Origin: Shewanella sp. MTB7
GTDB taxonomy: Bacteria; Pseudomonadota; Gammaproteobacteria; Enterobacterales; Shewanellaceae
Assembly (NCBI RefSeq): GCF_027571385.1
Contig: NZ_CP085636.1
Location: forward strand, 3,724,001 to 3,788,000
Length of the DNA stretch: 64,000 nt
Direction: 5' to 3'
The notes under the pieces were generated by a model, which did no database searches, had not been told where the DNA came from, and saw nothing but the letters and a program-made list of their open reading frames with translations. The position numbers and the translations under genes were made by a program. Below are positions 57,067 to 64,000 of this stretch, piece by piece. How positions within the stretch are numbered: the stretch's first letter is position 1; every line of letters starts with the position of its first letter.

Positions 57067-57101
57067 AAAAGCGGCAACATCCATAGGATGTTGCCGCTTT
57101 T
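57067..57101. terminator. Bidirectional terminator between the MBL gene and the tad operon
   Basis: AAAAGCGGCAACATCC and its exact complement, with a 3-base loop (ATA). A T-run is present on each side, serving the MBL gene on plus and the tad-ompA operon on minus. Confidence 0.92.
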
Positions 57102-57116
57102 CTTATACCGATGTGT

Positions 57117-57818
57117 TTATTTCTGACCTGAAACGTGCAGATCGACTCTTCGATTTAACGCTCTGCCATCGGCAGTGTCATTATTGGCAATGGGGCTTTT
57201 TTCACCTTGGCTTTCGCGACTAAGTTGTGCGGCGTTCACTCCATGTTTATCTAAGTAGGTCTGAGTCGTAATGGCTCGGCGATGTCCCAAATCGTAGTTA
57301 TATTTATCGGTACCCACCCCATCGGTATGACCAACAAGTTGAATATTTTCATGACCTCGAGCCAGATTCTCAGCCACTTGTTCTAAGATATATCGAGACT
57401 CCGGCGTCAATGCTTCACTGTCGAAATTAAAATAAACCCTAGCCAGCAAGCCGCCATCTATTTCTGCGGTCATTAAGCCACTGGTGGACAGATATTCCAT
57501 ACACTGTGACGTGACATCCTGATGTTTTGCCAATTTCAATAGAGCGGCTTCGGTTTTGGGTTGATGCACTGCTTGTTTAATCAGTAGCCTACCATCTCTA
57601 TGATGGGCGATGGCGGTCACATCAGAAATGGTCACCCGCTGACTTATATTATGAGTCTTAGTGGCACAAAATAACGTCAATTCATATTGAACCATCTCGG
57701 CGGGTTTCTCCACCATCACAGGTTCCGGTACCTGTAGCGATATTTCTTGCGCACAACCAGATAACAAGCAAACAGCACTGAAACTGCACACTAAGATAGA
57801 AGATATTTTTGTCATCAT
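57117..57818 (-). CDS. OmpA-family lipoprotein at the end of the tad operon
   Basis: 233 residues. Lipoprotein signal ending LLSGC (about 20), then an unknown middle and the OmpA peptidoglycan-binding domain (about 115-225) with VYFNFDSEALTPES, IQLVGHTDGVGTDKYN and ALNRRVDLHV. It could anchor the pilus apparatus to the cell wall. It begins 4 bp after the tadG stop. Confidence 0.88.
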   Translation of the reverse strand: MMTKISSILVCSFSAVCLLSGCAQEISLQVPEPVMVEKPAEMVQYELTLFCATKTHNISQRVTISDVTAIAHHRDGRLLIKQAVHQPKTEAALLKLAKHQDVTSQCMEYLSTSGLMTAEIDGGLLARVYFNFDSEALTPESRYILEQVAENLARGHENIQLVGHTDGVGTDKYNYDLGHRRAITTQTYLDKHGVNAAQLSRESQGEKSPIANNDTADGRALNRRVDLHVSGQK

Positions 57819-57821
57819 GAT

Positions 57822-59288
57822 TTAGCTCTCTGTATGTCGATAATAAAGTTTAGGAATGCCATCACTCTTGGCCCCTTTTTTAATTAAATCTAAAATTTCC
57901 TGAATCAAATCATCTAAATCATCCACATCGATAATATTCTCTTCGCCAACACATTTTTTAAAAGCTTTTTGCCCAGAAGCACTAAATTGAATCCCGATAA
58001 CCCCCATATGTACAGGGATATCACCATCATTAAACCGCTCCCTGATCTTATTACACATACCTTTATCAACCAAAGTAGAAAACGTGTTCTTATAAGGGTC
58101 TTCTTTGCCGTCACTGATCATCAAGAGCATTTTTAGACGCTTCTTATACAGCTTATCCTCCTCTTCATTAGGCGTTGTTGGCCGCCCCTTATCTAAAATC
58201 TGTGCCCCTCTTAACACCCCTTGATAGACAGAAGTACCACCATCTGGCGACATTTCTTTTACTGTCATTATTTTTGATTTCTGATTGGTTAACGGAATTG
58301 TCCAAAAAGAATCACCACATATACCAGCACTATAGAGACGCTGCTTCTTTGGGTGATGCTGAACATTAATCGGACTCTCAATGAAAATCTCATTAACGGT
58401 CTGCGAATAATCTATCCACTCCTCGTTATCCGGATAACGGCGATCATCCATTACAGACATAATTGTGCGGGCATCAGCTCTTGGGCCAGGTAAGCCACTA
58501 CATTTACGGCTTTTCTTTGAGCAATCCTCAACCTTTTCATGACTAATATTGGCCCATTCCGTCCAACTTATAGATTCATAACTAGTGTGCTTATCGTCTG
58601 TTTTTCCACTTGGATTTCGATACTTAAGCTGAGTCATACAGAGATGTTGTTGATTTTCCTCCACAACACGCATGTTATAGGGCACTAAGGCAATACGGTT
58701 TCGGATATCTGTTTCTCCATCCCGAGGAATGAGGATCACATTAGCAACTTGAGTAATAGCAGCTTTAAGACTGTCAATTTTGTCATCTTCCATTGAGCCT
58801 GAAAAATCGGACACAAACACGATATCAACATCACGATCTCCCAAGTACTCAGGATAAGCACGGGCCAAGGCACGATTGGCAAGGGTTTCAGTTGCGTTAA
58901 AACTAGGGATTAAATCGCTATGCAGCCATGAACTATGCTCAGTCTTAGCAGTCACCCGATATTGAGTATACTCTCTCTCTTCAAAAGTGCCATCTGGCAT
59001 TGGATAATGATCAATCGCTTCTTCACGTTCAATTTTTATCTGGCTAACCTCGTCGGTATTCCTCATATAGCTTGATACATAATCTCTAGCCAGTTGAATC
59101 TCATAGCTTTGATCCTTGTCGTCCCGATTAGCCATAGTCACAGCGAGCGTTGCCGCTTCCGTTGCATCACCGAGACGATTTTTCTTCTGAATATAGCGTG
59201 TCCCTTCTAAGGCTAAAAAAACGGTGCCAAACAGTGGCACAAGCAAAAAAACTAGATAAATTGCTGCCGCACCTCGTTGACTTTTCAT
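57822..59288 (-). CDS. tadG: TadG-like von Willebrand factor A domain protein
   Basis: 488 residues from ATG 59288 (GAGGA eight bases before). The N-terminus has a pseudopilin-like signal and membrane helix (QRGAAAIYLVFLLVPLFGTVF) and the TadE/G motif. The vWA domain follows from about 155 with the metal-site motif DFSGSMEDDK. It may bind or support the pilus at the cell surface. Cys-rich middle (SKKSRKCSGLPG). Confidence 0.88.
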   Translation of the reverse strand: MKSQRGAAAIYLVFLLVPLFGTVFLALEGTRYIQKKNRLGDATEAATLAVTMANRDDKDQSYEIQLARDYVSSYMRNTDEVSQIKIEREEAIDHYPMPDGTFEEREYTQYRVTAKTEHSSWLHSDLIPSFNATETLANRALARAYPEYLGDRDVDIVFVSDFSGSMEDDKIDSLKAAITQVANVILIPRDGETDIRNRIALVPYNMRVVEENQQHLCMTQLKYRNPSGKTDDKHTSYESISWTEWANISHEKVEDCSKKSRKCSGLPGPRADARTIMSVMDDRRYPDNEEWIDYSQTVNEIFIESPINVQHHPKKQRLYSAGICGDSFWTIPLTNQKSKIMTVKEMSPDGGTSVYQGVLRGAQILDKGRPTTPNEEEDKLYKKRLKMLLMISDGKEDPYKNTFSTLVDKGMCNKIRERFNDGDIPVHMGVIGIQFSASGQKAFKKCVGEENIIDVDDLDDLIQEILDLIKKGAKSDGIPKLYYRHTES

Positions 59289-59313
59289 CGCCACATTCCT
59301 CTTTTATACACAG

Positions 59314-59838
59314 CTATCTTCCAGGCATGACTGAGCTGGAATGAACGTAGTGATCAGTACTATCTGCCCAAAATTGATTAAACCAAGAGTCGACGTACAA
59401 ACATAAGGTCACTTGGTAGAGTGGAAATTGCTTATCGGCGGACGTTTGCGGTACTAGGTGCTCTCTATTGATTAGGGAATCGTTAGAAATACAGGGCACC
59501 CCACCATTGTTCTGTATGTCGATAGATGAAAAAGTTCCATTGACTATCGACTCGACACGCATCCCATAGGAAGCGATATTAGGCTTATGAGAGTACCCGA
59601 GTAATCTCGCAGCCAAGGTATATAAGTCATCCACTTCAGCTTGGGTTACCACTAAGTTTTCATCATAAAACCGCGTCCGCTCCTTTAGTACATTTACGAG
59701 TGAGTAGCTCGCTCGGTCTACATTCACTCGATTAAACAGCTGAAAAGCCACATCTCCAGTAAAGACCAGTAAGACAGAGAGAAATAGCAACACAAATGCC
59801 AGTTCTATGGTAAAAACACCATCTTGATTACTCTTCAT
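59314..59838 (-). CDS. tadF: TadF-like minor pseudopilin
   Basis: 174 residues from ATG 59838 (MKSNQDGVFTIELAFVLLFLSVLLVF), overlapping the tadE stop by 11 bp. A short N-terminal leader with the G/F-T-I-E class III prepilin pattern and one membrane helix. The rest is a variable periplasmic domain with cysteines. TadE and TadF are processed by TadV and needed for pilus biogenesis. Confidence 0.8.
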   Translation of the reverse strand: MKSNQDGVFTIELAFVLLFLSVLLVFTGDVAFQLFNRVNVDRASYSLVNVLKERTRFYDENLVVTQAEVDDLYTLAARLLGYSHKPNIASYGMRVESIVNGTFSSIDIQNNGGVPCISNDSLINREHLVPQTSADKQFPLYQVTLCLYVDSWFNQFWADSTDHYVHSSSVMPGR

Positions 59839-60331
59839 CAATTGGCCACCCTTCATGCTCCATGGTCACTAAAATTCGTCGACTAATGGTTTGTTCAATT
59901 ACCCCTGTGAATATAAACATTGGCGTATAGTCATAGGCGATCTCATACAGGGCTAAGGGACTTCGCTGTTGTTTAGTAGCACTTAGGCTAGGCTTGTCAT
60001 TGACCAAATCAATCAAATTTTCAAAATAGGAGATGGATAACTGGTAACGACTTGGGTCAACCAAGACGTGCCAGATCTCCCCCTTATTCTCAAACATCTC
60101 AGTTAATCGTTGCTGGTATAAATCCCGTGTTCGCTCCCCTTCCCATACACGGGTATCTCTTGAAGATTCACGCAGTGAAGATTCCGCTAAATTAATCACA
60201 TAGATAAACCGACACATTTCAAAGATCCCAAATGTGACCAAAAACATCACCATCGCGCCTATGGCAAATTCAATCGAAAAAACGCCTCGCTGTTGACGCT
60301 TAGAGGCACTGGATAAACTGAATCCGGTCAT
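59828..60331 (-). CDS. tadE: TadE-like minor pseudopilin
   Basis: 167 residues. The N-terminus RQQRGVFSIEFAIGAMVMFLVTFGIFEMCRF carries the TadE pattern: basic leader, G-V-F-S-I-E cleavage region and one membrane helix. Starts within the tadD stop (TAATG). Confidence 0.84.
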   Translation of the reverse strand: MTGFSLSSASKRQQRGVFSIEFAIGAMVMFLVTFGIFEMCRFIYVINLAESSLRESSRDTRVWEGERTRDLYQQRLTEMFENKGEIWHVLVDPSRYQLSISYFENLIDLVNDKPSLSATKQQRSPLALYEIAYDYTPMFIFTGVIEQTISRRILVTMEHEGWPIDEE

Positions 60332-61050
60332 TAATGGCCTCCTTCCGAACTCTGACGTAAACTATGAAACAACGCCAAGATCTGCTCATCAGAATAGTCA
60401 TCACTAAGTAAACGGTGTGCCTGCCGATAATCACCGACTTTAAATAGTGAAATCGCTAAGTTAAAAGCCAGTTTTTTTTCATCTGGGTATTGTTCATTAA
60501 TAGGCGTAAGCAGTGCTACCGCTTGCAGATATTGCCCTTGTGCCAAATAGAGAACGGCTAAATTATTCTTAACCGTAATATCATCATGCCCCTTTAATCT
60601 AGCCTGATTGAACGCCTCTTTTGCTGCTTTATATTGGCCACTATTGGTCAGAGCAATCCCTAAATTGATAAACAGATCCGCCCCTTGATAACCTTTAGAT
60701 AGTGCTTCTTTATAGTCTAAAGTGGCCTGTTCAAATTGCCCTAAATCCGCCGTTATTTTACCCGCAAGAAAATACAGACCAGCTTGTTTAGCACCCAGAG
60801 TCTCTAGCTGCTCAACGTAGAAACTAGCAGATTCCACATCACCAAAGTCATAATAAGCCTGAGCCAAATTAAGCATCACTGCAGGAGAGTCAGGTTTCTT
60901 AGACAGTTCAAACTTGTAGTGTTGAATAAGACCTGCATGATTCCCCACTAGCTGTAGATCTTCAGTCGTCACTCTCTGAGACGTTGAGGCAGTGCTGCAT
61001 CCTACTAATGACAGTAGCAAGAGTATTGAAATTACATAACATTGGTTCAT
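60331..61050 (-). CDS. tadD: TadD-like TPR lipoprotein
   Basis: 239 residues. Lipoprotein signal SLVGC (about 18) and several TPR repeats (residues about 35-230, for example AYYDFGDVESASFYVEQL and AYEAF-like segments). TadD is a pilotin-like assembly factor of the Tad secretin. Starts 3 bp after the tadC stop. Confidence 0.88.
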   Translation of the reverse strand: MNQCYVISILLLLSLVGCSTASTSQRVTTEDLQLVGNHAGLIQHYKFELSKKPDSPAVMLNLAQAYYDFGDVESASFYVEQLETLGAKQAGLYFLAGKITADLGQFEQATLDYKEALSKGYQGADLFINLGIALTNSGQYKAAKEAFNQARLKGHDDITVKNNLAVLYLAQGQYLQAVALLTPINEQYPDEKKLAFNLAISLFKVGDYRQAHRLLSDDYSDEQILALFHSLRQSSEGGH

Positions 61051-61053
61051 GGG

Positions 61054-61896
61054 TTAGCCTAATGAAAGTTGCATAAAGCCAGGTGCTAAAATCAAGATAA
61101 CAATTGGAAACATAATCAGCAAAATCAGTGGAATACTCATTTTCGCTGCCAACTTACCTATATTTTCTTCCATGGTAAGTACCTGCATCCGGCGCATATC
61201 CTCGGCCAGATCAGCCAACACATTCGCGATCGAGGTTCCGTACTGAATATTCTGAATAAGGGTCAATGAAAAACTGCGGACTTCAGGGGTGGGGATCCGC
61301 TCACTGAGCTCTAACAGTGCTTTCTCCAAACCTTTAATTCGCGATGAATCAGCCGTTTTCTGGATATGAAAGCAAAGATCTTTATCGAATGCTTTTAGCT
61401 CTTGGGCAAGATAAGCCAGAGCGGCTTCAACCGTCATCCCGGTTTGCACACACACAGACATCATATCCAGCATATATGGCAACTGACGTGACGTTTTTTT
61501 GACTAACATCTTCTTTCGCATAACTAAAATAGAATCAGGTAATATCAAGCATACAACCACTGATATGGCACCAAACATCACCTTATTGGTAAGCGTCATG
61601 TCCGAAACCACAATCAGCAAAATGATCAACAAGGCTAAAGCAATCTTGGCAGACACATAAAAACGGGCAAATCGAGTATCGTAGAATCCAGCTTCAATAA
61701 ACTGCAGCTCTAACTCCTCACGTTTTTCCTGACCAATACGCACCACTAATTTAGCTAACTTTTCAAGGTTGGTATCTTGTGAAGCTTCTAGATAGCGCTG
61801 TATTTGCCATTGACGTTGTTTCTCTTGATGCCATAAAGCCAAGCCTAATGCCAGCAAACCGCTAATAGCAATAATGACCAATATTAAATTAAACAT
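61054..61896 (-). CDS. tadC: Tad pilus inner-membrane platform protein TadC
   Basis: 280 residues, GspF/T2SF-like domain with an N-terminal membrane segment, two central ones (about 88-125) and one at the C-terminus. VCVQTGMTVEAALAYLAQE and the SIANVLADLAEDMRRMQV stretch are typical of TadC. Partner of TadB. Separated from tadB by 88 bp with no clear control element. Confidence 0.9.
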   Translation of the reverse strand: MFNLILVIIAISGLLALGLALWHQEKQRQWQIQRYLEASQDTNLEKLAKLVVRIGQEKREELELQFIEAGFYDTRFARFYVSAKIALALLIILLIVVSDMTLTNKVMFGAISVVVCLILPDSILVMRKKMLVKKTSRQLPYMLDMMSVCVQTGMTVEAALAYLAQELKAFDKDLCFHIQKTADSSRIKGLEKALLELSERIPTPEVRSFSLTLIQNIQYGTSIANVLADLAEDMRRMQVLTMEENIGKLAAKMSIPLILLIMFPIVILILAPGFMQLSLG

Positions 61897-61984
61897 CTGT
61901 CACCCCTTAAATAAATGCTCACATGGCAGGACTGAAATGAACACCTTGATCCACATTCGATCTCAGCAACAAACAAAATCATCA

Positions 61985-62893
61985 CTAGTGCACTCTTCTA
62001 ATCAGTAGCCAAATGATAAACATCCCTAATACCTCACTCCCGACCACGTAGTACAAAACATATCTCCCAGAGGGATCTGTTAGGATAAAGTCGAGATTCT
62101 GGGGACTGAGATAACTGAGTAAAATCATAAAAAAGAAAGGTAATGAGGCGACAATCTTAGCCGAAAGCCTTGCTTCAGAGGTCATAGCGGCTTTCTTCTT
62201 ATCTAACGTTCTGGCATCCATCAATACACGGATTAACCTTGCCATGACCGACTTAAGTTGCCCGCCCCTAGACATGTTGGCGCGAATAGTAACGATAAAA
62301 AACAGAAATGGCGGATAAGGGAAGCGTTTACACGCCCGTTGAAATACCTGCTCAGGAGGTTCACCTAACTTAAGACGATCCCCCATATCTCTGAATTCTT
62401 GGCCAATTTGGTTATCCAATGAATGACCAACATAGCAGATCGCCTGCATAATACTCTCGCCAGATGATACCGCACTCATCATGATATTGAGTGCATCGGG
62501 AAACGTATTATCAAACACCCTCTGACGCTTTTGCATCAGCCAGTTCCATCCCCAGAAAAAACCTAAAGTTGGCAGAATCAGCGGTAACCAAATATTATCC
62601 ACTTGCAAGAGGCCGTTGACGTAAACCCCTGCTCCGCACAGAAATGTTAAAAATGTGATAAGTTTTAACCAAGCTTTATCACCCAACACCATAAAGGCGG
62701 GGCGCAACCACATACGCACTTTAGCTAACCGATTTGTGCGTTGCAAAGACTCAAGTTTAATGGCTGACCCGAACTGAACAACCTCCTTAATCTCCTGTTT
62801 ACCTTCTAGATACTCACTCTTAAAGCTTTGATCTCTTAACCCCCATAATAGGACTGCGATACCGATTAAAATCAACGAGAAAGAGAAGATCAT
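61985..62893 (-). CDS. tadB: Tad pilus inner-membrane platform protein TadB
   Basis: 302 residues, GspF/T2SF-like. It has a membrane segment at the N-terminus, a pair around 80-115 and two at the C-terminus; FPDALNIMMSAVSSGESIMQAI and RLIRVLMDARTLDKKKAAMTSEARLSA are family segments. It overlaps tadA by 4 bp. Confidence 0.9.
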   Translation of the reverse strand: MIFSFSLILIGIAVLLWGLRDQSFKSEYLEGKQEIKEVVQFGSAIKLESLQRTNRLAKVRMWLRPAFMVLGDKAWLKLITFLTFLCGAGVYVNGLLQVDNIWLPLILPTLGFFWGWNWLMQKRQRVFDNTFPDALNIMMSAVSSGESIMQAICYVGHSLDNQIGQEFRDMGDRLKLGEPPEQVFQRACKRFPYPPFLFFIVTIRANMSRGGQLKSVMARLIRVLMDARTLDKKKAAMTSEARLSAKIVASLPFFFMILLSYLSPQNLDFILTDPSGRYVLYYVVGSEVLGMFIIWLLIRRVH

Positions 62894-64000
62894 TGTACAC
62901 CTCTAAAGGCTAACTTAAGCTCCTCTTGGAGGCCATAATACGCCGCCCGCTGCATCAAAATAGACCGCTGCAATATTCCAGTGGAAACATATTCTCCCAA
63001 CACCCTGTCCATATTCTGTCCTTCAGCGGGCTGAAACTTAAATAATTCCTCCATCACCACATTCTCTCCCTCAAGGCCAACCACTTCAGAGATACTGACG
63101 ATCTTTCGTGATCCATCTCGCTGCCGATTAACCTGAATAACAAGGTGTACGGCACCAACGATAGTACGGCGAATGGCGTCTAAGGGCTGATTTAGATTCG
63201 CCATCATCACCATAGATTCAACCCGAGAGATGGCATCTCTTGGAGTATTGGCGTGCAAAGTTGACATGGAACCATCGTGACCCGTGTTCATCGCCTGCAA
63301 CATCTCAAATGCTTCTCCACCACGACACTCACCTAAAATAATCCTATCGGGCCGCATACGTAATGAGTTGATGATCAAGTCTCTTTGATCTATTTTTCCT
63401 GTATTTTCAATACTGGCTGGACGGGTTTCAAGCCGAACAACATGGGGCTGTTGCAGATTTAACTCGGCAGCATCCTCTATGGTGATGATCCGCTCATCAT
63501 CGGCGATATAGTGAGACAATGCGTTGAGTAAGGTTGTTTTTCCTGATCCTGTACCACCTGAAATCAGGATATTTAAACGACATCGAGCCGCAATCATCAA
63601 GACCCGGGCCATCTCAGGTGAAAGAGAACCAAATCCAACCAAATCCTCTAAGCCAATTTTTTGCTCTCTAAATTTACGAATAGAGATAGTCGTCCCATCA
63701 ATGGCGATAGGCTTGATAACGATATTAACTCGGCTACCATCTTCGAGACGAGCATCAACCATAGGCGAAGATTCATCGATACGACGTCCCACTCTGGCCG
63801 CGATACGCTGAGAGATCTCCAACAGCTGGGCTTCATTGACAAAAACGACTTCCGAGCTGTGAATTTTGCCATTACGTTCATAAAAAATTTGATCGGGGCC
63901 ATTGACCATAATATCGTTGATGCTGTCATCTTCCAGCAAGGGCTGTAACGGACCTAAACCGACCAACTCATCAACCAAGTTCTTTACTGTCATTCTGCGC
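62890..64000 (-). CDS. tadA: Tad pilus assembly ATPase TadA/CpaF, N-terminus beyond window
   Basis: At least 369 residues. Secretion ATPase with Walker A ISGGTGSGKTTLLNA (about 140-155), Asp-box IITIEDAAEL, ILGECRGGEAFEMLQAMNTGHDGSMSTLHAN and the final RILQRS-like region. The frame stays open through the right edge, and LVDELVGLGPLQPLL normally lies about 100 residues into TadA, so the real start is outside. Powers pilus assembly and retraction. Confidence 0.92.
   Translation of the reverse strand, partial: RRMTVKNLVDELVGLGPLQPLLEDDSINDIMVNGPDQIFYERNGKIHSSEVVFVNEAQLLEISQRIAARVGRRIDESSPMVDARLEDGSRVNIVIKPIAIDGTTISIRKFREQKIGLEDLVGFGSLSPEMARVLMIAARCRLNILISGGTGSGKTTLLNALSHYIADDERIITIEDAAELNLQQPHVVRLETRPASIENTGKIDQRDLIINSLRMRPDRIILGECRGGEAFEMLQAMNTGHDGSMSTLHANTPRDAISRVESMVMMANLNQPLDAIRRTIVGAVHLVIQVNRQRDGSRKIVSISEVVGLEGENVVMEELFKFQPAEGQNMDRVLGEYVSTGILQRSILMQRAAYYGLQEELKLAFRGVQ

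Overview
The window looks like part of a marine Shewanella chromosome. The best pointers are a small tetraheme cytochrome c of the CctA type, the gltA / sdhCDAB / sucABCD block, a biotin cluster interrupted by a short inverted-repeat element, and Crp-type sites. No ribosomal RNA, tRNA, CRISPR array or complete insertion sequence was seen. The genus call is inference from gene content.

Left part (1-18.5 kb): two nitrate-assimilation units, both on the minus strand. The first is cobA, a TrpD2-like gene, nasT and nirB (nirB runs off the left edge). The second is nasA, a DmsB-DmsC-like fusion and two unknown genes. Both units start with a good sigma-54 -24/-12 element, each with a TGCACCA half-site about 85 bp upstream. 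A third sigma-54-like element plus an intrinsic terminator precede nirB, which fits antitermination by the ANTAR protein NasT. Between the two units lie cctA, htpX (its 3' end is repeated in tandem), bioBFCD with divergent bioA, and bluB.

Middle (18.5-36.7 kb): an FHA protein and a Ser/Thr kinase with a TPR sensor; an unknown gene and small or decayed ORFs; codBA behind a promoter and a structured leader; two GNAT acetyltransferases followed by an ORF with an in-frame stop; a betaine ABC transporter (proXWV) with a porin gene at its end; a small P-loop kinase; the sirtuin cobB; fur; and a membrane-anchored glutamate-synthase-like FMN protein.

Right part (36.7-64 kb): the TCA-cycle block sucDCBA and sdhBADC (minus), divergent from gltA (plus). 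A tripartite-efflux operon with one adaptor and two RND pumps follows, behind a near-consensus sigma-54 promoter. Then come a periplasmic metallo-beta-lactamase-fold hydrolase and a tad pilus operon (tadA partial, then tadBCDEFG and an OmpA-like lipoprotein gene) that runs off the right edge.

The most unusual items are the quinol-type membrane module attached to a cytoplasmic assimilatory nitrate reductase, the sigma-54 plus terminator control of nirB, the sigma-54 efflux operon, the codB leader, the inverted-repeat element that supplies the stop codon of bioF, and the 77-bp tandem copies of the htpX tail.
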